Translations under genes and position numbers: made by a program
The notes under the pieces: model-generated
The model's input: only the letters and a program-made list of their open reading frames with translations
Database searches by the model: none
What the model was told of the DNA's origin: nothing
NCBI GenBank assembly: GCA_963691815.1
Contig: OY829650.1
Location: 799,879-863,878 of the forward strand
DNA: 64,000 nt
Direction: 5' to 3'
Origin: Echiichthys vipera
Taxonomy: Eukaryota; Chordata; Actinopteri; Perciformes; Trachinidae
In this document: piece after piece, positions 1 to 13,100 of the stretch
Layout of the letters: each line of letters begins with the position of its first letter
Position numbering within the stretch: position 1 is the first letter of the stretch

Positions 1-402
1 ACACAAACACAAACAACACAAACAACACAAACAACAACAACACAAACAACAACAACACAAACACAAACAACAACAACACAAACAACACAACAACACAAAC
101 AACAACACAAACAACACAAACAACACAAACACAAACAACACAAACAACACAAACAACAACAACACAAACAACACAAACAACAACAACACAAACAACACAA
201 CAACACAAACAACACAACAACACAAACAACACAACAACACAAACAACACAACAACACAACAACACAAACAACACAAACAACAACACAAACAACAACAACA
301 CAAACAACAACACAAACAACAACAACACAAACAACAACAACACAAACAACAACAACACAAACAACAACAACACAAACAACAACAACACAAACAACACAAA
401 AC
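1..402. repeat. CAA/ACAA simple repeat
   Basis: The stretch is built almost only from ACAACA and CAAACAACA blocks with no G or T until about 403. It is a low-complexity microsatellite running in from beyond the left edge. No gene is visible. Confidence 0.95.
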
Positions 403-424
403 TGGTCACATATTTGCCACAACG

Positions 425-920
425 CAGAAACAAAGGCGACAACGACAAAGACAAGGAAGAGGATGACGACGACGACGACGATGACAACGTAGACCAGGAC
501 GTCAAAGAAGACGTCAACGACGACGACGACGAAGACGTCAACGACGACGGCGACAACGTAGACTACGACGAAGACCACAACGTCAACGATGACGAAGACG
601 TCAACGACGACGGCGAAGGCGACAACAAAGACAACGACGCCAATGGCGGCAACGACGAAGACTATGACGGCAACGAAGACGTCAACGAAGACGTCAACGA
701 CGACAACAACGACAACGACGACAACGACAACAACAACGACAACAACAACGACAACAACAACGACAACAATGACAACAACGACAACGACGACAACGACAAC
801 AACAACGACAACAACAACGACAACAACAACGACAACAATGACAACAACGACGACGACACCGACAACACCGACAACGACAACGACAACGAAGACGGCGACG
901 ACGACGATGTCAACACCTGC
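425..920. repeat. GAC/AAC trinucleotide-rich repeat
   Basis: A degenerate run of GAC, AAC and GAA triplets, most regular at 700-900 where GACAACAAC-type units repeat. It stays open in several frames and would encode Asp/Asn or Thr homopolymers, which is expected for a triplet repeat. No splice or codon evidence supports a gene. Confidence 0.9.
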
Positions 921-985
921 CGAGTATTTGATACTTTCTCGTCCCCTCAGAGCAGAGCGCCACCTGCTGTGACCTCAGGGAATAA

Positions 986-1027
986 ACAAACAAACAAACA
1001 AACAAACAAACAAACAAACAAACAAAC
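986..1027. repeat. (AAAC)n microsatellite
   Basis: About ten consecutive AAAC tetramers. Confidence 0.95.
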
Positions 1028-1131
1028 AGAACAGTCACAACAATGTGTTTATATAGAAACAACTTTAAAGAGCTTTTTAATTTACTTTTTTACAGATTTG
1101 TAATCGTCTGAAAACATCCATGATTCAAAAC

Positions 1132-1343
<212 letters not shown>

Positions 1344-1456
1344 GATAAGATCATATAAAAATAAAATAAAACCCAATATAAATGAGCCCATATTTTCAAA
1401 ATAAAAGCCCCTTCTTTGATTAAACGTGTGTAAAGTTGAGTGGTGCGTTCACTGAC

Positions 1457-1540
1457 CCTCTCAGCAGCGGAGCAGCACAGCACCAGAACCAGCACCAGCA
1501 GCGGGCCGAGCCCCCGCCTCGGGCCGCCCGGAGGCTCCAT
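1457..1540 (-). CDS. col4a3: Probable col4a3 exon 1 (signal peptide), 5' end only
   Basis: On the minus strand an ATG at 1540-1538 opens 28 codons. The product is a short Pro/Gly/Arg-rich start followed by a Leu/Val core (LLVLVLVLCC) and Ser-Ala-Ala, a good secretory signal peptide. The frame ends exactly on a codon (AGG) at a consensus donor GTCAGT (1456-1451), phase 0, as expected before a first collagen IV exon that starts with an intact Gly codon. It points away from col4a4 at 9-56 kb. In tetrapods COL4A3 and COL4A4 are a divergent pair sharing a promoter, so position, orientation, signal peptide and splice phase all fit col4a3. The rest of the gene would lie left of the window, so identity is inferred from context. 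An in-frame upstream ATG at 1582 is an alternative start but would put a Cys-rich stretch ahead of the signal core. Confidence 0.6.
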
Positions 1541-1900
1541 GCACACGGACACGCAGCTGCACCGTCCCCCGCTGAGACGCACTGACTCCCGGCTCCACTG
1601 GCTCCGCTCGGGATGGGCTCCTCTGGCAGGTTCGGCTCGGCTCGGTTCGGTTCGGCTCGGTTCGGGTTGGGTCGGCTCGGGTCGGAGGGGTGGGGGGGTC
1701 CGTGCAGCGGATCCTGGCGGGGCAAAGCAACCTGCTGCGGGATGGAGAGAGAGAGACAGTCCGGAGGAGGGGGAGTCAAACCCGCGACACTCGGGACCGC
1801 GCTACCGGCTCAGCTTTTCAAAATAAAAGCCTGCGCTCAGACAGAGCTGAGGGAGTCTGGAACAAACAGCAAATATAAATAAATATGAAATATAAAGGAC
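1541..1900. promoter_or_regulatory. GC-rich flank upstream of col4a3 exon 1, candidate promoter
   Basis: This gene-free stretch lies directly 5' of the minus-strand signal-peptide exon. It is GC- and CpG-rich and carries a short tandem run of GGTTCGGCTCG-like units at about 1628-1690. A CpG-rich block beside a first exon is typical of a vertebrate promoter. No TATA box is evident. The promoter call is inference. Confidence 0.35.
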
Positions 1901-2160
1901 TTATTTTAATATATATATAATATAAATATATTTAATTCTTTATCTTTAGTTTTGTCTTTTTTGAATTTTAACACTATGGATTTTATATTCTGGGTGTTTT
2001 TACGAATGTAGAACATTATTATTATAATTATTATTATTATTATTATTATTACTCTACACAACGGGGACGGTTGAGTGTCGTCCCTCAGGGCTCCGTCCTG
2101 GGTCTCCTGTCGTCTCCATGGTTCCTTCAGATCTCAATCATCAGGAGACGTGTCCCAGCG
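1901..2160. other. AT-rich spacer with (ATT)n
   Basis: AT-rich unique-looking DNA with an (ATT)n run at about 2017-2050, ending where the 31-bp minisatellite begins. No gene seen. Confidence 0.7.
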
Positions 2161-2164
2161 TCAC

Positions 2165-5100
2165 CACACGTTTATGCTCCTAGAGGACACTTTAACACAT
2201 GTTTATGCTCCTAGAGGACACTTTAGCACACGTTTATGCTCCTAGAGGACACTTTAACACACGTTTAGACTCCTAGAGGACACTTTAGCACACGTTTATG
2301 CTCCTAGAGGACACTTTAACACACGTTTATGCTCCTAGAGGACACTTTAACACACGTTTATGCTCCTAGAGGACACTTTAGCACACGTTTATGCTCCTAG
2401 AGGACACTTTAACACACGTTTAGACTCCTAGAGGACACTTTAGCACACGTTTATGCTCCTAGAGGACACTTTAACACACGTTTATGCTCCTAGAGGACAC
2501 TTTAACACACGTTTATGCTCCTAGAGGACACTTTAGCACACGTTTATGCTCCTAGAGGACACTTTAACACACGTTTATGCTCCTAGAGGACACTTTAGCA
2601 CACGTTTATGCTCCTAGAGGACACTTTAACACACGTTTATGCTCCTAGAGGACACTTTAACACACGTTTATGCTCCTAGAGGACACTTTAGCACACGTTT
2701 ATGCTCCTAGAGGACACTTTAGCACACGTTTATGCTCCTAGAGGACACTTTAACACACGTTTATGCTCCTAGAGGACACTTTAGCACACGTTTATGCTCC
2801 TAGAGGACACTTTAACACACGTTTATGCTCCTAGAGGACACTTTAGCACACGTTTATGTTCCTAGAGGACACTTTAACACACGTTTAGACTCCTAGAGGA
2901 CACTTTAGCACACGTTTATGCTCCTAGAGGACACTTTAGCACACGTTTATGCTCCTAGAGGACTCTTTAACACACGTTTATGCTCCTAGAGGACACTTTA
3001 GCACACGTTTATGCTCCTAGAGGACACTTTAGCACACGTTTATGCTCCTAGAGGACACTTTAGCACACGTTTATGCTCCTAGAGGACACTTTAACACATG
3101 TTTATGCTCCTAGAGGACACTTTAGCACACGTTTATGCTCCTAGAGGACACTTTAACACACGTTTAGACTCCTAGAGGACACTTTAGCACACGTTTATGC
3201 TCCTAGAGGACACTTTAACACACGTTTATGCTCCTAGAGGACACTTTAGCACACGTTTATGCTCCTAGAGGACACTTTAACACACGTTTAGACTCCTAGA
3301 GGACACTTTAGCACACGTTTATGCTCCTAGAGGACACTTTAACACACGTTTATGCTCCTAGAGGACACTTTAGCACACGTTTATGCTCCTAGAGGACACT
3401 TTAACACACGTTTATGCTCCTAGAGGACACTTTAGCACACGTTTATGTTCCTAGAGGACACTTTAACACACGTTTAGACTCCTAGAGGACACTTTAGCAC
3501 ACGTTTATGCTCCTAGAGGACACTTTAGCACACGTTTATGCTCCTAGAGGACTCTTTAACACACGTTTATGCTCCTAGAGGACACTTTAACACACGTTTA
3601 TGATCCTAGAGGACACTTTAACACACGTTTATGCTCCTAGAGGACACTTTAGCACACGTTTATGCTCCTAGAGGACACTTTAACACACGTTTATGCTCCT
3701 AGAGGACACTTTAACACACGTTTATGCTCCTAAAGGACACTTTAACACACGTTTATGCTCCTAGAGGACACTTTAACACACGTTTAGGCTCCTAGAGGAC
3801 ACTTTAACACACGTTTATGCTCCTAGAGGTCACTTTAGCACACGTTTATGCTCCTAGAGGACACTTTAACACACGTTATGCTCCTAGAGGACACTTTAAC
3901 ACACGTTTATGCTCCTAGAGGACACTTTAACACACGTTTATGCTCCTAGAGGACACTTTAGCACACGTTTATGCTCCTAGAGGTCACTTTAGCACACGTT
4001 TATGCTCCTAGAGGACACTTTAACACACGTTATGCTCCTAGAGGACACTTTAACACACGTTTATGCTCCTAGAGGACACTTTAGCACACGTTTATGCTCC
4101 TAGAGGACACTTTAACACACGTTTATGTTCCTAGAGGACACTTTAACACACGTTTATGCTCCTAGAGGACACTTTAGCACACGTTTATGCTCCTAGAGGA
4201 CACTTTAGCACACGTTTATGCTCCTAGAGGACACTTTAACACACGTTTATGCTCCTAGAGGACACTTTAACACACGTTTATGCTCCACTTTAACACACGT
4301 TTAGACTCCTAGAGGACACTTTAGCACACGTTTATGCTCCTAGAGGACACTTTAGCACACGTTTATGCTCCTAGAGGACACTTTAACACACGTTTATGCT
4401 CCTAGAGGACACTTTAGCACACGTTTATGCTCCTAGAGGACACTTTAACACACGTTTATGCTCCTAGAGGACACTTTAACACACGTTTATGCTCCTAGAG
4501 GACACTTTAACACACGTTTATGCTCCTAGAGGACACTTTAACACACGTTTATGCTCCTAGAGGACACTTTAACACACGTTTATGCTCCTAGAGGACACTT
4601 TAACACACGTTTATGCTCCTAGAGGACACTTTAGCACACGTTTATGATCCTAGAGGACACTTTAGCACACGTTTATGCTCCTAGAGGACACTTTAACACT
4701 TGTTTATGCTCCTAGAGGACACTTTAACACACGTTTATGCTCCTAGAGGACACTTTAACACACGTTTATGCTCCTAGAGGACACTTTAACACACGTTTAT
4801 GCTCCTAGAGGACACTTTAACACACGTTTAGTCTCCTAGAGGACACTTTAACACACGTTTATGCTCCTAGAGGACACTTTAGCACACGTTTATGCTCCTA
4901 GAGGACACTTTAACACACGTTTATGCTCCTAGAGGACACTTTAGCACACCTTTATGCTCCTAGAGGACACTTTAACACACGTTTATGCTCCTAGAGGACA
5001 CTTTATCACACGTTTATGCTCCACTTTAACACACGTTTATGCTCCTAGAGGACACTTTAACACACGTTTATGCTCCTAGAGGACACTTTAACACACGTTT

Positions 5101-8100
5101 ATGCTCCTAGAGGACACTTTAACACACGTTTAGGCTCCTAGAGGACACTTTAACACACGTTTATGCTCCTAGAGGACACTTTAACACACGTTTAGTCTCC
5201 TAGAGGACACTTTAACACACGTTTATGCTCCTAGAGGACACTTTAACACACGTTTATGCTCCTAGAGGACACTTTAACACACGTTTATGCTCCTAGAGGA
5301 CACTTTAACACACGTTTATGCTCCTAGAGGACACTTTAGCACACGTTTATGCTCCTAGAGGACACTTTAGCACACGTTTATGCTCCTAGAGGACACTTTA
5401 ACACACGTTTATGCTCCTAGAGGACACTTTAACACACGTTTATGCTCCACTTTAACACACGTTTAGACTCCTAGAGGACACTTTAGCACACGTTTATGCT
5501 CCTAGAGGACACTTTAGCACACGTTTATGCTCCTAGAGGACTCTTTAACACACGTTTATGCTCCTAGAGGACACTTTAACACACGTTTATGATCCTAGAG
5601 GACACTTTAACACACGTTTATGCTCCTAGAGGACACTTTAGCACACGTTTATGCTCCTAGAGGACACTTTAACACACGTTTATGCTCCTAGAGGACACTT
5701 TAACACACGTTTATGCTCCTAAAGGACACTTTAACACACGTTTATGCTCCTAGAGGACACTTTAACACACGTTTAGGCTCCTAGAGGACACTTTAACACA
5801 CGTTTATGCTCCTAGAGGTCACTTTAGCACACGTTTATGCTCCTAGAGGACACTTTAACACACGTTATGCTCCTAGAGGACACTTTAACACACGTTTATG
5901 CTCCTAGAGGACACTTTAACACACGTTTATGCTCCTAGAGGACACTTTAGCACACGTTTATGCTCCTAGAGGTCACTTTAGCACACGTTTATGCTCCTAG
6001 AGGACACTTTAACACACGTTATGCTCCTAGAGGACACTTTAACACACGTTTATGCTCCTAGAGGACACTTTAGCACACGTTTATGCTCCTAGAGGACACT
6101 TTAACACACGTTTATGTTCCTAGAGGACACTTTAACACACGTTTATGCTCCTAGAGGACACTTTAGCACACGTTTATGCTCCTAGAGGACACTTTAGCAC
6201 ACGTTTATGCTCCTAGAGGACACTTTAACACACGTTTATGCTCCTAGAGGACACTTTAACACACGTTTATGCTCCACTTTAACACACGTTTAGACTCCTA
6301 GAGGACACTTTAGCACACGTTTATGCTCCTAGAGGACACTTTAGCACACGTTTATGCTCCTAGAGGACACTTTAACACACGTTTATGCTCCTAGAGGACA
6401 CTTTAGCACACGTTTATGCTCCTAGAGGACACTTTAACACACGTTTATGCTCCTAGAGGACACTTTAACACACGTTTATGCTCCTAGAGGACACTTTAAC
6501 ACACGTTTATGCTCCTAGAGGACACTTTAACACACGTTTATGCTCCTAGAGGACACTTTAACACACGTTTATGCTCCTAGAGGACACTTAAGCACACGTT
6601 TATGCTCCTAGAGGACACTTTAACACACGTTTATGCTCCTAGAGGACACTTTAGCACACGTTTATGCTCCTAGAGGACACTTTAGCACACGTTTATGCTC
6701 CTAGAGGACACTTTAGCACACGTTTATGATCCTAGAGGACACTTTAGCACACGTTTATGCTCCTAGAGGACACTTTAACACTTGTTTATGCTCCTAGAGG
6801 ACACTTTAACACACGTTTATGCTCCTAGAGGACACTTTAACACACGTTTATGCTCCTAGAGGACACTTTAACACACGTTTATGCTCCTAGAGGACACTTT
6901 AACACACGTTTAGTCTCCTAGAGGACACTTTAACACACGTTTATGCTCCTAGAGGACACTTTAGCACACGTTTATGCTCCTAGAGGACACTTTAACACAC
7001 GTTTATGCTCCTAGAGGACACTTTAGCACACCTTTATGCTCCTAGAGGACACTTTAACACACGTTTATGCTCCTAGAGGACACTTTATCACACGTTTATG
7101 CTCCACTTTAACACACGTTTATGCTCCTAGAGGACACTTTAACACACGTTTATGCTCCTAGAGGACACTTTAACACACGTTTATGCTCCTAGAGGACACT
7201 TTAACACACGTTTAGGCTCCTAGAGGACACTTTAACACACGTTTATGGTCCTAGAGGACACTTTAACACACGTTTAGTCTCCTAGAGGACACTTTAACAC
7301 ACGTTTATGCTCCTAGAGGACACTTTAACACACGTTTATGCTCCTAGAGGACACTTTAACACACGTTTATGCTCCTAGAGGACACTTTAACACACGTTTA
7401 TGCTCCTAGAGGACACTTTAGCACACGTTTATGCTCCTAGAGGACACTTTAGCACACGTTTATGCTCCTAGAGGACACTTTAACACACGTTTATGCTCCT
7501 AGAGGACACTTTAACACACGTTTATGCTCCACTTTAACACACGTTTAGACTCCTAGAGGACACTTTAGCACACGTTTATGCTCCTAGAGGACACTTTAGC
7601 ACACGTTTATGCTCCTAGAGGACACTTTAACACACGTTTATGCTCCTAGAGGACACTTTAGCACACGTTTATGCTCCTAGAGGACACTTTAACACACGTT
7701 TATGCTCCTAGAGGACACTTTAGCACACGTTTATGCTCCTAGAGGACACTTTAGCACACGTTTATGCTCCTAGAGGACACTTTAGCACACGTTTATGATC
7801 CTAGAGGACACTTTAGCACACGTTTATGCTCCTAGAGGACACTTTAACACTTGTTTATGCTCCTAGAGGACACTTTAACACACGTTTATGCTCCTAGAGG
7901 ACACTTTAACACACGTTTATGCTCCTAGAGGACACTTTAACACACGTTTATGCTCCTAGAGGACACTTTAACACACGTTTAGTCTCCTAGAGGACACTTT
8001 AACACACGTTTATGCTCCTAGAGGACACTTTAGCACACGTTTATGCTCCTAGAGGACACTTTAACACACGTTTATGCTCCTAGAGGACACTTTAGCACAC

Positions 8101-8873
8101 CTTTATGCTCCTAGAGGACACTTTAACACACGTTTATGCTCCTAGAGGACACTTTATCACACGTTTATGCTCCACTTTAACACACGTTTATGCTCCTAGA
8201 GGACACTTTAACACACGTTTATGCTCCTAGAGGACACTTTAACACACGTTTATGCTCCTAGAGGACACTTTAACACACGTTTAGGCTCCTAGAGGACACT
8301 TTAACACACGTTTATGCTCCTAGAGGACACTTTAACACACGTTTAGTCTCCTAGAGGACACTTTAACACACGTTTATGCTCCTAGAGGACACTTTAACAC
8401 ACGTTTATGCTCCTAGAGGACACTTTAACACACGTTTATGCTCCTAGAGGACACTTTAACACACGTTTATGCTCCTAGAGGACACTTTAACACACGTTTA
8501 TACTCCTAGAGGACACTTTAACACACGTTTATGCTCCTAGAGGACACTTTAACACACGTTTATGCTCCTAGAGGACACTTTAACACACGTTTATGCTCCT
8601 AGAGGACACTTTAACACACGTTTATGCTCCTAGAGGACACTTTAACACACGTTTATGCTCCTAGAGGACACTTTAACACACGTTTATGCTCCTAGAGGAC
8701 ACTTTAACACACGTTTATGCTCCTAGAGGACACTTTAACACACGTTTATGCTCCTAGAGGACACTTTAACACACGTTTATGCTCCTAGAGGACACTTTAA
8801 CACATGTTTATGCTCCTAGAGGACACTTTAGCACATGTTTATGCTCCTAGAGGACACTTTAACACACGTTTAA
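2165..8873. repeat. 31-bp minisatellite, array 1 (about 216 copies)
   Basis: A near-perfect tandem array of a 31-bp unit containing CTCCTAGAGGACACTTT followed by AACACACGTTTATG. The commonest variants are AACACA versus AGCACA and TTTATGCTCC versus TTTAGACTCC. Some units lack the 8 bp TAGAGGAC (near 4281, 5017, 5443, 6270, 7099, 7525 and 8168). Rare variants recur at fixed distances, showing that blocks of many units were duplicated together. It fills most of the space between the presumed col4a3 and col4a4 promoters. The same unit recurs at 24.6 kb and, inverted, at 36.9 kb. Confidence 0.97.
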
Positions 8874-8879
8874 TAATAA

Positions 8880-9122
8880 ATGACTCCAGTTTGTGACACT
8901 GAGACAAATCCATGATCATCCATCAATCATCATCTTTCTGACGCTTTTATTTTGGAGGGCTGTGCCCGGGCACCGGAAGTGTGTTTGTGCGCTCCCGCAG
9001 GTGTGTGTGAGAGGTTGACGGCTCAGTGAAGTGTGTGTGTGTGAGTGTGTGAGAGTGTGTGTGTGCAGCAGCGGAGGAACTCCAGCGGAGAAACTTCACA
9101 CTTTTGTCCTCGTGCCTGTGAC
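8880..9122 (+). promoter_or_regulatory. Candidate col4a4 promoter / transcription start region
   Basis: Unique sequence between the minisatellite and the first likely splice donor. It contains an ETS-like CCGGAAGT at 8973-8980, a GC-rich segment and a GT-rich run at about 9001-9066. The start site cannot be fixed from sequence. Confidence 0.4.
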
Positions 9123-9166
9123 ATGAAGAGCGCGTGAAGCTTCAGCCCGGAGCGCGAGACCTTCAG
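9123..9166 (+). other. col4a4: col4a4 5' non-coding exon 1 (3' part), with short uORF
   Basis: A strong donor (TTCAG then GTGAGT at 9167) fits an upstream non-coding exon; the human COL4A4 start codon is likewise in exon 2. The exon's 5' limit is unknown. An ATG at 9123 opens only four codons before TGA (9135-9137), so it would be a uORF rather than the protein start. Confidence 0.5.
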
Positions 9167-9239
9167 GTGAGTGACGCACCTGCGTGTTTACCTGCGCGCG
9201 TGCGTCAGCTGTTAATGACGTCGGCAGGTTCATTAATGA

Positions 9240-9298
9240 GCCTGTCTGTCTGTCTGTGTGTGTGTGTGTGTGTCTGTGTGTGTGTGTCTGTCTGCCTC

Positions 9299-9348
<50 letters not shown>

Positions 9349-9957
9349 CTCCTGTCTGTCTGTCCTCCTGTCTGTCTGTCTGTCCGTCTGTCTGTCTGTC
9401 TGTCTGTCTGTCCTCCTGTCTGTCTGTCTGTCTGTCCTCCTGTCCTCCTGTCTGTCTGTCTGTCTGTCCGTCTGTCTGTCTGTCTGTCTGTCCTCCTGTC
9501 TGTCTGTCTGTCTGTCTGTCTGTCCACCTGTCCGTCTGTCTGTCCTCCTGTCTGTCTGTCTGTCTGTCTGTCCACCTGTCTGTCTGCCTCTCTGTCTGTC
9601 TGTCTGTCTGTCTGTCTGTCCTCCTGTCTGTCTGTCCACCTGTCTGTCTGTCTGTCTGTCTGTCCACCTGTCTGTCTGTCTGTCCTCCTGTCTGTCTGTC
9701 TGTCCACCTGTCTATCTGTCTGTCTGTCCTCCTGTCTGTCCTCCTGTCTGTCCTCCTGTCTGTCTGTCTGTCCTCCTGTCTGTCCTCCTGTCTGTCTGTC
9801 TGTCCTCCTGTCTGTCCTCCTGTCTGTCCTCCTGTCTGTCTGTCCTCCTGTCTGTCCTCCTGTCTGTCCTCCTGTCTGTCCACCTGTCTGTCCTCCTGTC
9901 TGTCTGTCCTCCTGTCTGTCCACCTGTCTGTCCTCCTGTCTGTCTGTCTGTCCTGAG
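9240..9957. repeat. (CTGT)n / CCTCCTGTCTGT repeat in col4a4 intron 1
   Basis: CTGT tetramers interspersed with CCTCCTGT and CCACCTGT blocks, preceded by a short GT run. It supports long open frames on both strands (Cys-Leu-Ser or Asp-Arg-Gln repeats) that are repeat artefacts. Confidence 0.95.
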
Positions 9958-9983
9958 CTCATTCCGTCTCTGTGTCTCTGCAG

Positions 9984-10090
9984 GACGTCCACCTCTGTCA
10001 GAGCATCCTCATTGGCTGAGAGCCGTCTGGAGGCGGAGTCAGAGCGACGGGGCGCGTAGTGGGCGGGACTTCCTCTGAGCGGAGGACAAG
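9984..10090 (+). other. col4a4: col4a4 5' UTR part of the start-codon exon
   Basis: The acceptor TCTCTGCAG ends at 9983. The leader then runs to the ATG at 10091, with A at -3. No longer in-frame upstream ATG is present. Confidence 0.6.
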
Positions 10091-10137
10091 ATGCTGCTGA
10101 CTTCCTGCTCCGCCCCCTGCAGCTACACCCGCCTCTG
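10091..10137 (+). CDS. col4a4: col4a4 coding exon 1 (start codon, signal peptide)
   Basis: ATG at 10091 in a good context (A at -3). Encodes residues 1-15 and two bases of Trp16. The donor is GTAACC. It is the first half of the signal peptide and contains two cysteines before the hydrophobic core. Confidence 0.8.
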
Positions 10138-13100
10138 GTAACCAAGACTGTCTCACCTGTCTGTCTCACCTGTCTCACCTGTATCACCTGTCTGTCTCAC
10201 CTGTCTCACCTGTCTGTCTCACCTGTCTCACCTGTCTGTCTCACCTGTCTCACCTGTCTGTCTCACCTGTCTGTCTCACCTGTCCCACCTGTCTGTCTCA
10301 CCTGACTCACCTGTCTGTCTCACCTGTCTGTCCCACCTGTCTCACCTGTCTGTCTCACCTGTCTGTCCCACCTGTCTCAGCTGTCTGTCTCACCTGTCTG
10401 TCTCACCTGTCTGTCTCACCTGTCTCAGCTGTCTGTCTCACCTGTCTGTCTCACCTGACTCACCTGTCTGTCTCACCTGTCTGACTCACCTGACTCACCT
10501 GTCTGTCTCACCTGTCTGTCTCACCTGACTGTCTCACCTGTCTGACTCACCTGTCCGTCTCACCTGTCCGTCTCACCTGTCTGTCTCACCTGTGTCAGCT
10601 GTCTGTCTCACCTGTCTGTCTCACCTGTCTCTCCTGTCTGTCTCACCTGTCTGTTTCACCTGACTCACCTGTCTGTCTCACCTGTCTGTCTCACCTATCT
10701 GTCTCACCTGTCTGTCTCACCTGTCTCAGCTGTCTGTCTCACCTGTCTGACTCACCTGACTCACCTGTCTGTCTCACCTGTCTGTCTCACCTGACTCTCC
10801 TGTCTGTCTCTCCCCTCTCACCTGGCCGTCTCACCTGTCCGTCTCACCTGTCTGTCTCACCTGACTCACCTGTCTCACCTGTCTGTCTCACCTGACTCAC
10901 CTGTCTCACCTGTCTGTCTCACCTGTCTGTCTCACCTGACTCAACTGTCTGTCTCACCTGTCTGTCTCACCTGACTCAACTGTCTGTCTCTCCTGTCTGT
11001 CTCTCCCCTCTCACCTGTCTGTCTCACCTGACTCACCTGTCTGTCTCACCTGACTCAACTGTCTGTCTCTCCTGTCTGTCTCTCCCCTCTCACCTGTCTG
11101 TCTCACCTGACTCACCTGTCCGTCTCACCTGTCTGTCTCCTCGTCCAGGTGTCTCCTGATCGTCCTGACGGCTTTACCAGAAGCTCTGGGGGTGAGTTCA
11201 ACAGTTTAGTCACTAAAGGAGACGGTTAAGTTTAGTCTCTAAAGGAGACGGTTAAGTTTAGTCACTAAAGGAGACGGTTAAGTTTAGTCTCTAAAGGAGA
11301 CGGTTAAGTTTAGTCTCTAAAGGAGACGGTTAAGTTTAGACACTAAAGGAGACGGTTAAGTTTAGTCTCTAAAGGAGACGGTTAAGTTTAGTCACTAAAG
11401 GAGACGGTTAAGTTTAGTCACTAAAGGAGACGGTTAAGTTTAGACACTAAAGGAGACGGTTAAGTTTAGTCTCTAAAGGAGACGGTTAAGTTTAGTCACT
11501 AAAGGAGACGGTTAAGTTTAGACACTAAAGGAGACGGTTAAGTTTAGACACTAAAGGAGACGGTTAAGTTTAGACACTAAAGGAGACGGTTAAGTTTAGT
11601 CTCTAAAGGAGACGGTTAAGTTTAGTCACTAAAGGAGACGGTTAAGTTTAGACACTAAAGGAGACGGTTAAGTTTAGTCTCTAAAGGAGACGGTTAAGTT
11701 TAGTCTCTAAAGGTGACGGTTAAGTTTAGTCTCTAAAGGAGACGGTTAAGTTTAGTCTCTAAAGGAGACGGTTAAGTTTAGTCTCTAAAGGAGACGGTTA
11801 AGTTTAGTCTCTAAAGGAGACGGTTAAGTTTAGTCTCTAAAGGAGACGGTTAAGTTTAGACACTAAAGGAGACGGTTAAGTTTAGACACTAAAGGAGACG
11901 GTTAAGTTTAGTCACTAAAGGAGACGGTTAAGTTTAGACACTAAAGGAGACGGTTAAGTTTAGTCTCTAAAGGAGACGGTTAAGTTTAGTCTCTAAAGGA
12001 GACGGTTAAGTTTAGACACTAAAGGAGACGGTTAAGTTTAGTCTCTAAAGGAGACGGTTAAGTTTAGACACTAAAGGAGACGGTTAAGTTTAGTCTCTAA
12101 AGGAGACGGTTAAGTTTAGTCTCTAAAGGAGACGGTTAAGTTTAGACACTAAAGGAGACGGTTAAGTTTAGTCTCTAAAGGTGAAAGTTAAGTTTAGTCT
12201 CTAAAGGAGACGGTTAAGTTTAGTCTCTAAAGGTGACGGTTAAGTTTAGACTCTAAAGGAGACGGTTAAGTTTAGTCTCTAAAGGAGACGGTTAAGTTTA
12301 GACACTAAAGGAGACGGTTAAGTTTAGTCTCTAAAGGAGACGGTTAAGTTTAGTCTCTAAAGGAGACGGTTAAGTTTAGACACTAAAGGAGACGGTTAAG
12401 TTTAGTCTCTAAAGGTGAAAGTTAAGTTTAGTCTCTAAAGGAGACGGTTAAGTTTAGTCTCTAAAGGTGACGGTTAAGTTTAGACTCTAAAGGAGACGGT
12501 TAAGTTTAGTCTCTAAAGGAGACGGTTAAGTTTAGACACTAAAGGAGACGGTTAAGTTTAGACTCTAAAGGAGACGGTTAAGTTTAGTCACTAAAGGAGA
12601 CGGTTAAGTTTAGACACTAAAGGAGACGGTTAAGTTTAGACACTAAAGGAGACGGTTAAGTTTAGACACTAAAGGAGACGGTTAAGTTTAGTCTCTAAAG
12701 GAGACGGTTAAGTTTAGTCACTAAAGGAGACGGTTAAGTTTAGACACTAAAGGAGACGGTTAAGTTTAGTCTCTAAAGGAGACGGTTAAGTTTAGTCTCT
12801 AAAGGAGACGGTTAAGTTTAGTCTCTAAAGGAGACGGTTAAGTTTAGACACTAAAGGAGACGGTTAAGTTTAGTCACTAAAGGAGACGGTTAAGTTTAGT
12901 CTCTAAAGGAGACGGTTAAGTTTAGTCACTAAAGGAGACGGTTAAGTTTAGTCACTAAAGGAGACGGTTAAGTTTAGTCACTAAAGGAGACGGTTAAGTT
13001 TAGTCTCTAAAGGAGACGGTTAAGTTTAGACACTAAAGGAGACGGTTAAGTTTAGTCACTAAAGGAGACGGTTAAGTTTAGTCTCTAAAGGTGACGGTTA

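Noticed and set aside
414..1103. 229-codon Asp/Asn-rich frame
   Set aside because: Translation of a GAC/AAC triplet repeat, with a poly-Thr frame on top; no splice or family evidence.
2165..8873. CRISPR-like array
   Set aside because: Units are contiguous 31-mers without unique spacers, in a vertebrate gene region.
9096..10187. 363-codon minus-strand Asp-Arg-Gln-Thr frame and plus-strand Cys-Leu-Ser frames
   Set aside because: Products of the CTGT repeat; the plus strand here carries the col4a4 leader and intron 1.
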